Positions 43,369-52,360 of a stretch of 64,000 nt of DNA are shown here, one piece after another. A model generated the notes under the pieces. It made no database searches, was not told the origin of the DNA, and saw only the letters and a program-made list of their open reading frames with translations. A program made the position numbers and the translations under genes. Position 1 is the first letter of the stretch. Each line of letters begins with the position of its first letter. Source of the stretch: Rhizobium sp. (lineage in GTDB: Bacteria; Pseudomonadota; Alphaproteobacteria; Rhizobiales; Rhizobiaceae); NCBI GenBank assembly GCA_019739215.1, contig JAHHDR010000036.1:1-64000 (forward strand), written 5' to 3'.

Positions 43369-43471
43369 GGGGTGCTCCTTTATTTCCCTTTGAGGATGAA
43401 GCCCTTCTACTCCTCGACGGTTTGTGCGATAATCCAGGACAAGCTGAACGACCCGTGCGGAAATTGGTACA

Positions 43472-44368
43472 ATGAGCGAGCTGCCACTTGCCGATCTCGA
43501 AGCCTTCGCCAGCGTCGCGGCGGCGCGCAGCTATCGCGGGGCCGCCGCGTTGCGGGGAGTGTCCGCCTCGGCTCTCAGCGAGGCCGTGCGGCGACTTGAG
43601 GCGAAGCTCGGCACGAGACTTCTCAATCGCACGACGCGCAGCGTCACCCCGACCGATGCCGGCGAGAGGCTGCTCGAACGGCTGGCGCCGATGCTGTCCG
43701 ATCTTGCAACGGTGCTCGATACGGTGAAGGGTTCGGATGACGGTCCGGCGGGACGACTGAGGATCAACGCACCGACGATCGTTGCCCGGTTCTTTCTGCC
43801 GCCGATCGTGGTGCCGTTTCTGAAGGCCCATCCCGGAATCATCATGGAAGTGGCGGCGCATGACACGTTTATCGATGTCTTTGCCGCAGGGTTCGACGCG
43901 GGCGTCCGCTATGACGAGAGCCTTGACCTCGACATGATCGCGATCCCGATCGGTCCACGAACGCAGCGCTTCTGCGCTGCGGCGTCGCCGGACTATCTCG
44001 CGGAACATGGAGTTCCGCATCATCCCAGCGAGTTGATGACCCATCGCTGCATCAGGCATCGCTTCGACAGCGGGCGGCTGAACAACTGGGAATTCGAGCG
44101 CAATGGAGAGACGATCCGCATCAACCCGCCGGAAACTGTAATCGCGACCGCCATGGAACTCGAGCTTGCCGCCGCCCGGGGTGGGCTCGGCATCGTCGGG
44201 ACTTTCCACGACTTCGTGCGTGAGCATATCGAAAGCGGGGAACTGGTCGAGGTGCTGCCGGACTGGCAACAGCCGTTTTCGGGCCCGTTTCTCTATTACC
44301 CGAGCCGGCGCCACATGCCGGCGCCGCTCCGGGCCTTTGTCGACTGGGTGAAGGCGCATCCGTATTAG
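43472..44368 (+). CDS. LysR-family transcriptional regulator
   Basis: A 298-residue LysR protein: LADLEAFASVAAARSYRGAAALRGVSASALSEAVRRLEAKLGTRLLNRTTRSVTPTDAGERLLERLAPML is the winged helix-turn-helix and linker, followed by a periplasmic-binding-like effector domain (GRLRINAPTIVARFFLPPIVVPFLKAHPGIIMEV). It is divergent from the aldo/keto reductase with 103 bases between, the usual layout for a LysR regulator and its target. Confidence 0.92.
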   Translation: MSELPLADLEAFASVAAARSYRGAAALRGVSASALSEAVRRLEAKLGTRLLNRTTRSVTPTDAGERLLERLAPMLSDLATVLDTVKGSDDGPAGRLRINAPTIVARFFLPPIVVPFLKAHPGIIMEVAAHDTFIDVFAAGFDAGVRYDESLDLDMIAIPIGPRTQRFCAAASPDYLAEHGVPHHPSELMTHRCIRHRFDSGRLNNWEFERNGETIRINPPETVIATAMELELAAARGGLGIVGTFHDFVREHIESGELVEVLPDWQQPFSGPFLYYPSRRHMPAPLRAFVDWVKAHPY

Positions 44369-44398
44369 GGATCGCGCCTCCGACAGCCTGTGTCATTC

Positions 44399-45415
44399 TC
44401 AGTTCTGGTAGAGCGTCATGATGTTGCTGGCGTGCTGGTTGGCGATCGAAAGCGCGGAGGTGCCGAGGCTCTGTTGGGTCGTCAGCGCTTTGAGCTTGGC
44501 CGACTCCTGGGTCATGTCGGCATCGACGAGGCGGCCGACGCCGCGGTCGATCGTGTCCCTGAGATCGGCGACGAAATTCTCCTGACGGCCGATGCGGGCA
44601 CCGGCGGTGCCGAGCACGGTGGCGGTCGTCGTCATGTCCATCAGCATGGCGTCGGTGACCGATATCATGTCCTCGATTTCCTGATCGGTCGTGGCGCTCG
44701 ATATGCTGATTTCGACCCGCGGCAGCACAGGCGCTCCGTTCGGGACGGAGTTCGTGCCAGAGCCTTGGACCATCACGTAACCGGTGGTTAGCCCGAGGTC
44801 CACCGCATAGGCCTCTGAGGTGAGTATCCCGTATTCGCCATGCGTCTGAGCGGAGTCGTCGACCAGGGCGTTGATGATCTGCTTGTCGGCGAAGGTGCTG
44901 GCCTGGCGCTCGTAATGCAATGTTTCAACTGCGAAAACATTGCTGTTGCGAGACACGGACGCGACGATCTGGATCGGCTGCTTGAGCCAGGGCTGGTCCG
45001 TGTCGCGGTGCTTTAGCCAGTTCTCACCGTTGAAGCTCGCGGCATCGGCGATGGTGCCGAGCTGCGCTTTCAGTTCGGTGATTTCAGCATTGATCTTGTT
45101 GCGGTCAACGCCGGGCTCCCGGCCGGCCACGAGACGTGACTTGATGTCGTCCATGACATCAATGGCGGATTTGAAGCCGGTCGTCGCGGTATCGACCATC
45201 GCCGCGCCGAGGCCCAGGGCGTCCTCGACTGCGGACAGCGAGCGGTTGTCGCTGCGCATCGTCGTGGCAATCGACCAGTAAGCTGCATTGTCGGCGGAGG
45301 TGCCGACCCGGTATCCGCTGGATGCCCGGGTCTGGCTGGACAGCAAGCCGTCGTTGATGTCCCTTAGATGCGCGATGGTAGAGATCGCGGCAGTATTGGT
45401 TATGATGCTCGTCAT
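44399..45415 (-). CDS. Flagellin
   Basis: A 338-residue flagellin. The conserved D0/D1 N-terminus is SIITNTAAISTIAHLRDINDGLLSSQTRASSGYRVGTSADNAAYWSIATTMRSDN and the C-terminus is VDADMTQESAKLKALTTQQSLGTSALSIANQHASNIMTLYQN. The central variable part is short. The pattern is rhizobial FlaA-like. It is an orphan: no other flagellar gene is near it in this window, so it is probably an additional flagellin copy. A long A/T-rich leader precedes the start. Confidence 0.92.
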   Translation of the reverse strand: MTSIITNTAAISTIAHLRDINDGLLSSQTRASSGYRVGTSADNAAYWSIATTMRSDNRSLSAVEDALGLGAAMVDTATTGFKSAIDVMDDIKSRLVAGREPGVDRNKINAEITELKAQLGTIADAASFNGENWLKHRDTDQPWLKQPIQIVASVSRNSNVFAVETLHYERQASTFADKQIINALVDDSAQTHGEYGILTSEAYAVDLGLTTGYVMVQGSGTNSVPNGAPVLPRVEISISSATTDQEIEDMISVTDAMLMDMTTTATVLGTAGARIGRQENFVADLRDTIDRGVGRLVDADMTQESAKLKALTTQQSLGTSALSIANQHASNIMTLYQN

Positions 45416-45675
45416 TTGCGAAACCGTGCTTAATCAAATTTTTGAAAAAAGGGCATGTCGTTGGCCTGAAATATTGGCCGCCAGCGGTCATTCGGCGAGA
45501 TGACATCGACGAACAATTGGTAAAAAACTCATGGTTAACCGTGGGTTAATGGAACGGTGCAACGAATGACAGATGCCGGGCCGGTTGCCTCCGGGGCGGC
45601 AAACCGCTATTGCGGGCGGGGCGGCGCCACCGGCCACTTGACAGGTCGCAACAGCAGGGGCATAAAGTGCGAACC

Positions 45676-45689
45676 GTACCGTACGGTAC
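45676..45689. promoter_or_regulatory. Palindrome upstream of the TetR-type gene
   Basis: GTACCGTACGGTAC is a perfect 14-bp palindrome ending 13 bases before the TetR-type start codon. It is a likely autoregulatory site for this regulator. Confidence 0.5.
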
Positions 45690-45702
45690 TGAGGGTGCTA
45701 GT

Positions 45703-46353
45703 ATGCTACACACGCTTGAAAGTCCGGGACCTGAGAGCTTTTCGCCCCGCCAGAATGCGGTGCTCGAGGAGGCCCTGCGCTTGCTCGTCTCCGGCGGCGA
45801 AAAGGCGCTGACGACAGCCGGCGTCGCGCGCGCTGCGAATTGTTCCAAGGAAAGCCTCTACAAGTGGTTCGGCGATCGCGATGGCCTGATGGAGGCGATG
45901 ATCGCCTATCAGGCCTCGAAGGTCCGCACGGGTGACGGCGCGCTCGCCAATCTCAACCGCAGCGGGCTCGAGAAACTGCTGACGGAATTTGCCAACGGTC
46001 TGCTCGATGTGCTGTCCGGAGACGTGTCGCTCGCGCTCAATCGGCTGGCAATCGGACAGGCGAGCCGTGAATCGTCGCAACTCGGCGAGATGCTGCTGGA
46101 GCGTGGTCGACGCCAGATCGGCCGCCGCGCGACTGCGCTGCTGATATCTGCCAAGCGTGCAGGCCTGATCGCATTTGACGATGCCAACGAGGCCTACGAA
46201 ACGCTATATGGCCTGATCGTGCGCGACCTGCATGTCCGCATGATGCTCGGGGAAGACATTTCCGCGACCAGGAAGGAATTCGGCCGGCGGGCGGAGAAGG
46301 CGGTCAACGCTTTCCTGACGCTCTTCGGCACGGGGAAGGGCGTGGCGGGCTGA
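45703..46353 (+). CDS. TetR/AcrR-family regulator
   Basis: A 216-residue TetR-type protein: FSPRQNAVLEEALRLLVSGGEKALTTAGVARAANCSKESLYKWFGDRDGLMEAMIAYQASKV is the N-terminal helix-turn-helix. The remainder is the helical ligand and dimer domain. It lies 70 bases upstream of ilvC in the same direction; rhizobial ilvC genes are often preceded by such a regulator, so an effect on ilvC or only on itself are both possible. The start at 45703 gives the usual short N-terminus. Confidence 0.88.
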   Translation: MLHTLESPGPESFSPRQNAVLEEALRLLVSGGEKALTTAGVARAANCSKESLYKWFGDRDGLMEAMIAYQASKVRTGDGALANLNRSGLEKLLTEFANGLLDVLSGDVSLALNRLAIGQASRESSQLGEMLLERGRRQIGRRATALLISAKRAGLIAFDDANEAYETLYGLIVRDLHVRMMLGEDISATRKEFGRRAEKAVNAFLTLFGTGKGVAG

Positions 46354-46423
46354 AGACAGTTTCAGGGCCGCTACGCAGAAAACACAGCACACAGAAAAGA
46401 CAGCACAAGGGAAGGACCAGAAA

Positions 46424-47444
46424 ATGCGCGTCTACTACGATCGTGATGCCGATCTCAATCTCATCAAGGCGAAGAACGTGGTCATCGTCGGCTACGGCTC
46501 GCAGGGCCGCGCGCCACGCGCTGAACCTCAAGGACTCGGGCGCCGCCAACGTGGTGATCGCGCTCAAGGCCGGTTCGCCGACCATCAAGAAGGCCGAAGC
46601 CGATGGCTTCAAGGTCATGACCGTCGCCGATGCCGCCAAGTGGGGCGACCTCCTGATGATGGCGACGCCGGACGAGTTGCAGGCCGACATCTACAAGGCC
46701 GACATTGCCGCCAACATCCGCGATGGCGCGGCGATCGCATTCGCCCACGGCCTCAACATCCATTTCGGCCTGATCGAGCCGAAGGACTCGCTCGACGTCG
46801 TCATGATCGCACCGAAGGGCCCCGGCCACACCGTGCGCGGCGAATACCAGAAGGGCGGCGGCGTGCCATGCCTGGTCGCCGTTCACCAGAACGCATCCGG
46901 CAATGCGCTTGAAGTCGCGCTGTCCTATGCGTGCGGCGTCGGCGGTGGCCGTTCGGGCATCATCGAGACCAATTTCCGCGAAGAATGCGAAACCGACCTG
47001 TTCGGCGAGCAGGTCGTTCTCTGCGGCGGCCTCGTCGAACTGATCCGCGCCGGTTTCGAAACGCTGACCGAAGCCGGCTATGCACCGGAAATGGCTTATT
47101 TCGAATGCCTGCACGAAGTGAAGCTGATCGTCGACCTGATCTATGAAGGCGGCATCGCCAACATGAACTACTCGATCTCCAACACGGCCGAGTGGGGCGA
47201 ATATGTTTCGGGTCCGCGTATCATCACCGCCGAAACCAAGGCCGAGATGAAGCGCGTCCTCAAGGACATCCAGACCGGCAAGTTCACCTCCGACTGGATG
47301 CAGGAATACCGCGCTGGCGCATCGCGCTTCAAGGGTATCCGTCGCATGAACGACAACCACCAGATCGAGGAAGTCGGCGCCAAGCTGCGCGGCATGATGC
47401 CCTGGATCGGCAAGAACAAGCTGGTCGACAAGTCGGTCAACTGA
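46424..47444 (+). pseudogene. ilvC: Ketol-acid reductoisomerase, one frameshift as assembled
   Basis: IlvC converts acetolactate to dihydroxyisovalerate with NADPH, the second step of Val/Leu/Ile synthesis. The frame MRVYYDRDADLNLIKAKNVVIVGYGSQGRA breaks at about 46514, and continues in the next frame as HALNLKDSGAANVVIALKAGS through to KNKLVDKSVN. The region reads gcgccacgcg; dropping one C (46514/46515) gives RAHALNL and a protein of 339 residues, the standard IlvC length. Other motifs are IAPKGPGHTVRGEYQKGGGVPCL, ECLHEVKLIVDLIYEGGI and NYSISNTAEWGEYVSGPR. The gene is surely functional in a prototroph, so a sequencing insertion is the likely cause. Confidence 0.93.
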
Positions 47445-47480
47445 TCGGCCTGCCAAGCAGGACTTTTCGATCGTCGAATG

Positions 47481-47510
47481 AGGGCGGGGGAGATGTTCCC
47501 CGCCCTTTCC
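47481..47510. terminator. ilvC terminator
   Basis: AGGGCGGGG (47481-47489) and CCCCGCCCT (47498-47506) form a strong stem with an 8-base loop, followed by a T/C-rich stretch (TTCCTTTGCCTTTT). It stands between ilvC and the convergent GGDEF gene. Confidence 0.75.
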
Positions 47511-47522
47511 TTTGCCTTTTGA

Positions 47523-49418
47523 TCAGCCAGCGAGCGCGGTGCTGCCCGAAACGAATTCCCGTTCGGCGGCACGGTTGCGGCCCTGTGCCTTGGCGTCGTA
47601 GAGCGCGCCATCGGCGGTGGCGAGCAGGAGACTGGAATTGGCGCGCAACGCCGGGCCTTGCCCCGTCGCCATGCCGATGCTGACCGTGAGGTGACCGAGC
47701 GGACTGCCGGAATGAACCAGGGCACGTTCGACCAGCCGGGCGGATACCTGATCCGCCACCATCCTTGCCTGCCGTGCATCGCCGGCTGGAAGCAACACGA
47801 CGAATTCTTCCCCGCCATAGCGGGCAACCAAGTCGCCCGACCGCCTGATGCCGTCCAGCAGGCACCGGCTGACCTGGCGCAGGCACTCGTCGCCGGCGGG
47901 ATGGCCATACGTGTCGTTGTAGGCCTTGAACCAGTCGATATCGATCATCAGCACGCTGAGCGGCGTCCCGTCGCGAGCGCTGCTTGCGGCCTCGCGCAAG
48001 AAGGCCTCGTCGAAGGCCCGGCGGTTCAGGACGCCCGTCAGCCCGTCGGTGTCCGCCAGGTTGCGCAGTTGCTCGGCGGCGATCCTCAGGGCGGTTTCGG
48101 CATGCTTGTTGGCCGTGATGTCGGAGACGACGATCATGACCGTGCCGTCATCGGTCTGGCGCGTGCGTATGCTGCGCCAGTCGCCGTTGTACAGTTCGAC
48201 TTCCTCGTCCTTGCTGGTGTGAAGCGCGTCCGCACCGGCATTGATCCAGTCCTCGACCGAACCCTCCGGCAACTGGGCGCGTTCGCGCGTTTCGGCGACC
48301 CGCCGCAGGATGTCCCGCATGTGCATGCCGGGCACGCGCGTGTCGGCCGATAGCGGGAAGGCGGCGCGATACTGCTCGTTGCAGAAGATCAGGCGGCCGT
48401 CGCGTCCGAACATTGCAAATCCGTCGGACATGCCGGCCATGGCCAGCGCCAGCAGGTTCTTGCTTTCGCGCAGTTCGTTCTCGAGCGTCGTTCGCTCGGT
48501 GATGTCGCGCGTTACGCCGGCGAGGCCCACGATGCGGCCTTCACGGTCCCTAAGAGGGACCTTGGAGGCGAGAAGAAAGCGCTGGTTGATCTGTTCGAAC
48601 GAGTCGACGATCTGCCCGCCTGCCCGCATCATCTCCTGCTCCGCGAGGAAGATCTGCTCTGCCTGGCCGCGCGGCATGACGTCGAAATCGGATCGGCCGA
48701 CCAGGGCGCCGGCGCTGCCGGCGTCATAGAGCTTTGCCATGTTGTCGTTGACGGTGAGAAAGCGGCTATTGCGATCCTTGACATAGATGAAGTCCGGAGA
48801 CTGGGAAAATGCGGTCTCCAGAATGCTGCGCTCGAGTTCGGTGCGCCGGGTCATGAACAGGATCAGCCCGCCGAGGAATGTCGCGCCGCAATTGAGCAGG
48901 ATCAGTTCGGGCCCCGCCAGCCGCAGAAGGTCGGCCGCCGCGATCGTCGGCAACACCATGAGAGCCACCGCAAGCACTGCGCCAAGCCCGGCCGTTGTCA
49001 GGAAGAGATCGAGGATCCGGGGCTGACGCTTGCGCATGCCCGTGTTCACCGCCAGTCCGATCGCCGCGATCATGGCGACGGTTGCCAGGCCATCGAACAT
49101 GCCGGCGCCGCCGACCCATACCCGCATGGCCACGACCATTGCACCTGAAACAAGCGCGGCTGCCGGCCCACCGAACAGCGCCGCCAGCGCCAGGGGTGCG
49201 TGGCGAAGGTCCACGAATATGCCCGGGCTCGCTTCCACGGCGAGCAGGATTGAGCCGATTGCCGTGGTGCCAGCGGCAAGACCGAACATCACGCTGAAAT
49301 ATGTGCGCGTACGCTGCGCGCTCTTTCGACCGAACCAGATCGACAGATGTGCCCAGATCGCAATCGCCATGCCGACGAAAGCGATATTGCCAGCATATTG
49401 ATCCCACATGCCCGTCAT
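47523..49418 (-). CDS. Membrane diguanylate cyclase with two PAS domains
   Basis: A 631-residue protein. Residues 1-190 form five to six membrane helices of the 5TMR-LytS-like type (LYT domain: RHAPLALAALFGGPAAALVSGAMVVAMRVWVGG). Two PAS domains follow (ILETAFSQSPDFIYVKDRNSRFLTVND and LLALAMAGMSDGFAMFGRDGRLIFCNEQYRAAFP). The C-terminal GGDEF domain has the catalytic motif RYGGEEFVVLLP, so c-di-GMP synthesis is expected. Start and stop leave no operon partner. The likely input is a ligand in the membrane domain. Confidence 0.9.
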   Translation of the reverse strand: MTGMWDQYAGNIAFVGMAIAIWAHLSIWFGRKSAQRTRTYFSVMFGLAAGTTAIGSILLAVEASPGIFVDLRHAPLALAALFGGPAAALVSGAMVVAMRVWVGGAGMFDGLATVAMIAAIGLAVNTGMRKRQPRILDLFLTTAGLGAVLAVALMVLPTIAAADLLRLAGPELILLNCGATFLGGLILFMTRRTELERSILETAFSQSPDFIYVKDRNSRFLTVNDNMAKLYDAGSAGALVGRSDFDVMPRGQAEQIFLAEQEMMRAGGQIVDSFEQINQRFLLASKVPLRDREGRIVGLAGVTRDITERTTLENELRESKNLLALAMAGMSDGFAMFGRDGRLIFCNEQYRAAFPLSADTRVPGMHMRDILRRVAETRERAQLPEGSVEDWINAGADALHTSKDEEVELYNGDWRSIRTRQTDDGTVMIVVSDITANKHAETALRIAAEQLRNLADTDGLTGVLNRRAFDEAFLREAASSARDGTPLSVLMIDIDWFKAYNDTYGHPAGDECLRQVSRCLLDGIRRSGDLVARYGGEEFVVLLPAGDARQARMVADQVSARLVERALVHSGSPLGHLTVSIGMATGQGPALRANSSLLLATADGALYDAKAQGRNRAAEREFVSGSTALAG

Positions 49419-49661
49419 CGCATTTCAGGCGCCTCCAGCCTTCGCGTCGTCCATCTATGCCAAAAATAGGTTCTGCAATTCTTAATTAGTGGCAACCGGC
49501 CAGCGTTATCGCCTCAGGTTGCATGAGAGGTGGGCGGCGCGGCGCCGAAAATCGGGGCGGGTGTTGGGCCTTTCGAATTCTTCTTATGGTTGCATATCGT
49601 TCGTGGAAAAGCTGCCGGGCGCGTGCAAAGGAGATGGGCCAATCATGAGAGGGGGACCGCC

Positions 49662-50738
49662 ATGCGACTGGAGTCAATCGAGGAAGTTCAGTCTCAGGTG
49701 TTTCGGGAAATACTCGGGTTCGAGGAACTGCCGATCATGGCCAGTGCCTTGTCCGACACGGCAATCGGTGCAGCCTCGATGTTCGTCGATCGGCTGCTGC
49801 TCGATCCACTACGTGCCCGCAAGGCGAAGCGGGGGCGCAGGATGGAGGAGGACGTCGCACTCGGCACCGCGGCCGGAACCTCCGAAACCGACGTCAGGCT
49901 GGCGGTGCTCGTGCAGAACCAGCGCTTCCTGAAAAGCGCGGTGATTGACCGGATCGCGACGATCGCGAGAGGCGAAGTCGACGTTGTCTATATCGGTCGG
50001 CAACAGCCTCTCTGGATGCAGACGCGCCACCGCCCCGTCAGGATGGGCGCCAGCGTCTCGCCGGCTGGCGTAGGCTACAGCGGCACACTGGGCCTCATCG
50101 CGAGATCTTCCGCAAACGGCAGGAGCGGCATTGTGTCCAACAATCATGTCCTGGCCGGTGTCAATTCGATTCCGCTCGGTACCGATATCATCCAGGCAGC
50201 CGGCGGGGATGGAGGGCGGCACCCGCGCGATGTCATCGCGCGACTTTCGAATTTCATTCCGATCCTGTTTGGTGGCGCCACCAATGCCGTCGATGCCGCC
50301 TTCGCCGAACTTGCCAACGGCATCGACCTTGATTCGAGAAATATCTGGGATGCCAGCAATCCTCCGATAGCGGCAGGAACGTTCCGCCCGGATGCGAGCG
50401 CGGTCGTGCTTCCCGGCCTCAATGTCATGAAGACCGGCAGGACCACGGGACACACCAGGGGCGTGGTTCGCGCCATCAATGTCAACAACTACACCGTCAA
50501 CATGGGCCCGCTCGGCGTCGCGCGCTTCGATGGCCAGGTTCTGTTCGAATCGATGCCGGGGGCGGCTGCACCCTTCTCCAGAGCTGGCGACAGCGGGTCC
50601 ATGATTGCCGACACGTCGGGGGCTCCGGTCGCGCTTCTGTTTGCCGGATCCCAGTCCGGCGGGAACGGAAATCTTGGAATCACCGGCGGCAATCCTATAT
50701 CCTCCGTCTTCTCCCAACTCGGGGTGGTGCCGGTGTGA
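49662..50738 (+). CDS. Trypsin-like serine protease (NAL1-like)
   Basis: A 358-residue protein. The catalytic triad can be seen as H162 (GIVSNNHVLAGVN), D211 (NAVDAAFAEL) and S311 (SRAGDSGSMIAD). An N-terminal domain precedes the protease part (AGTSETDVRLAVLVQNQRFLKSAVIDRIATIARGEVDVVYIGR), as in proteases related to the plant NARROW LEAF 1 protein. No signal peptide or membrane helix is clear, so it probably acts in the cytoplasm. The start at 49662 follows GAGGGGGACCGCC; the longer frame to 49530 lacks one. A 77-residue protein starts nine bases after the stop and likely belongs to the same operon. Confidence 0.85.
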   Translation: MRLESIEEVQSQVFREILGFEELPIMASALSDTAIGAASMFVDRLLLDPLRARKAKRGRRMEEDVALGTAAGTSETDVRLAVLVQNQRFLKSAVIDRIATIARGEVDVVYIGRQQPLWMQTRHRPVRMGASVSPAGVGYSGTLGLIARSSANGRSGIVSNNHVLAGVNSIPLGTDIIQAAGGDGGRHPRDVIARLSNFIPILFGGATNAVDAAFAELANGIDLDSRNIWDASNPPIAAGTFRPDASAVVLPGLNVMKTGRTTGHTRGVVRAINVNNYTVNMGPLGVARFDGQVLFESMPGAAAPFSRAGDSGSMIADTSGAPVALLFAGSQSGGNGNLGITGGNPISSVFSQLGVVPV

Positions 50739-50747
50739 GGAACGTCC

Positions 50748-50981
50748 ATGCCTCTCGACAAGAATGCCTTTGACGAAGCGATCGAAATCCAGAAGGAATT
50801 CGAAAGGCAATTTGCCGGCGTCGATGAGGTGGTGGGCATCGGAATCGGCTTGAACAAGGCAGCCGATGCTCCCGCGATCAGTGTCCAGGTCGCGACGGAA
50901 GCGGCGGCGGACAAATTGCCGTCATCCTTCCAGGGACTGGACGTAATCCTCGACATCGTGGGCGAGTTCAAGGCGCATTGA
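50748..50981 (+). CDS. Small partner protein of the NAL1-like protease
   Basis: A 77-residue protein: DEAIEIQKEFERQFAGVDEVVGIGIGLNKAADAPAISVQVATEAAADKLPSSFQGLDVILDIVGEFKAH. The block V-V-G-I-G-I-G-L ... A-I-S-V-Q-V ... LPSSFQGLDVILDIVGEF is like the domain that precedes the protease in other NAL1-like and related trypsin-type proteins (GVGVG ... PAI-V-V ... LP--LDGVPV-V---G). Here that domain is encoded on its own, right after the protease. It could be an inhibitor, folding aid or adaptor; no experiment is known to me. Confidence 0.7.
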   Translation: MPLDKNAFDEAIEIQKEFERQFAGVDEVVGIGIGLNKAADAPAISVQVATEAAADKLPSSFQGLDVILDIVGEFKAH

Positions 50982-51040
50982 CCCCTGCCAATGGGCAAGG
51001 CCGCGCTTGCCGTCCCGCGGATGGATGGACGCGGAAAAAT

Positions 51041-51059
51041 AGGTCAGCAATGTTGACGT
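51041..51059. promoter_or_regulatory. AGGTCA-N6-TTGACGT site before the aminotransferase gene
   Basis: AGGTCAGCAATGTTGACGT has the half-sites and spacing of the palindrome before the LysE-family gene (AGGTCAATAGTATTGACCT at 34522-34540). It lies 52 bases before the aminotransferase start and could be the site of the same regulator, for example in amino acid turnover and export. Confidence 0.45.
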
Positions 51060-51110
51060 TGTTGCGTTTCCATGATGAGATGCACGGATAACAAAAGCTG
51101 AGGAAATACC

Positions 51111-52340
51111 ATGGACTGGGATCAGGTCTTCGCGACACGCGCGAACCGGATGAAGGCGTCTGAAATCCGCGAACTGCTCAAACTGCTCGAACAGCCCGAC
51201 ATCATTTCCTTCGCAGGCGGTATCCCGGACGCGGCGTTGTTTCCGACCGAGGCGGTGACCGCGGCCTATGCGAAGGTGCTGTCGGGCGACCAGGCGTCGA
51301 CGGCGTTGCAATATTCGGTCAGCGAAGGCTACAGGCCGCTACGCGACTGGATCGTCGGCGAGATGAAGACTCTCGGAATCGATTGCCGGGCGGAGAACGT
51401 GCTCATCACCTCGGGCTCGCAGCAGGTGCTCGACTATCTCGGCAAGATCTTCCTGTCGCCGAAGGATACCGCGCTGGTCACCTGGCCCACCTATCTCGGC
51501 GCCCTCGGCGCATTCAATGCCTACGAACCCGCTTATGACCGGCTCACGCCGATGTCCAACCGTGAGACGTCAACCTACCACGATGCTGCGTCGAAAGCCG
51601 GTGGACGGGTGAAATTTGCCTATTGCGTTCCAGAATACTCCAATCCGACCGGCGAAACCATGCCGCTTGCGGCGCGCGAATGGGTGCTCGACCTCGCTGA
51701 CGAACTCGATATCGCCGTCATCGAGGATGCGGCCTACCAGTCGCTGCGTTATGATGGCGAGGGCGTCGCCCCGATCCTGGCGCTCGACATCGCGCGCAAT
51801 GGCGGAGATATCGAAAAGACCCGCACGCTCTATTGCGGCTCCTTCTCAAAGACGCTTGCGCCCGGGCTCCGGGTCGGCTGGGTGGTCGCGGCAGAGTCCG
51901 TGATCCGCAAACTGGTGCTGGTCAAGCAGGCCGCGGACCTCCATTCCTCAACGATCAACCAGATGGTGATCGCCGAGGTGGCTGCCAACGTCATGGACCG
52001 GCAGATCGAGCGGCTCCGCGCAACCTACTCCGCCCGTCGCGACAGGATGCTGGCCGCGCTTGAGCGGTCGATGCCCGCCGGTGTCGCATGGACCCGGCCG
52101 CTGGGTGGAATGTTCGTCTGGGTGACGCTGCCTGAAGGCGTCGACGGGGCCGAATTGCTGGCCGCGGCGATCCGGGATTTCCGCATCGCCTTCGTGCCTG
52201 GCAAGGCGTTCCACGCCGACGGAAGCGGCGCCAACACGCTGAGGCTTTCCTTCTCCTGCGCGTCCTTCGAGATGATCGATGAGGGTATCGGTCGCCTTGG
52301 CGACGCACTCCGCCGGGAAATGATCAAGGCGGCGGCCTGA
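51111..52340 (+). CDS. PLP-dependent aminotransferase (class I/II, LysN-like)
   Basis: A 409-residue fold-type I aminotransferase: IISFAGGIPDAALFPTEAV, LQYSVSEGYRPLRDWI, VLITSGSQQVLDYLGKIFL, YCVPEYSNPTGETM, and the lysine motif TLYCGSFSKTLAPGLRVGWV, in which the lysine binds PLP. Members include 2-aminoadipate and branched/aromatic aminotransferases (LysN, and the domain of MocR-type regulators). The substrate is not determined here. A 19-bp site similar to one before the LysE-type gene lies upstream. Confidence 0.9.
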   Translation: MDWDQVFATRANRMKASEIRELLKLLEQPDIISFAGGIPDAALFPTEAVTAAYAKVLSGDQASTALQYSVSEGYRPLRDWIVGEMKTLGIDCRAENVLITSGSQQVLDYLGKIFLSPKDTALVTWPTYLGALGAFNAYEPAYDRLTPMSNRETSTYHDAASKAGGRVKFAYCVPEYSNPTGETMPLAAREWVLDLADELDIAVIEDAAYQSLRYDGEGVAPILALDIARNGGDIEKTRTLYCGSFSKTLAPGLRVGWVVAAESVIRKLVLVKQAADLHSSTINQMVIAEVAANVMDRQIERLRATYSARRDRMLAALERSMPAGVAWTRPLGGMFVWVTLPEGVDGAELLAAAIRDFRIAFVPGKAFHADGSGANTLRLSFSCASFEMIDEGIGRLGDALRREMIKAAA

Positions 52341-52360
52341 TTGCTCCGCGGCCCGTGCGG

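Noticed and set aside
46424..46912. Separate short protein from the first ilvC frame
   Set aside because: Only its first ~30 residues match IlvC; the rest is an off-frame reading after a one-base insertion.
49419..49661. Riboswitch or small RNA before the protease gene
   Set aside because: No recognisable conserved core or strong stem set was found in this 243-base region.
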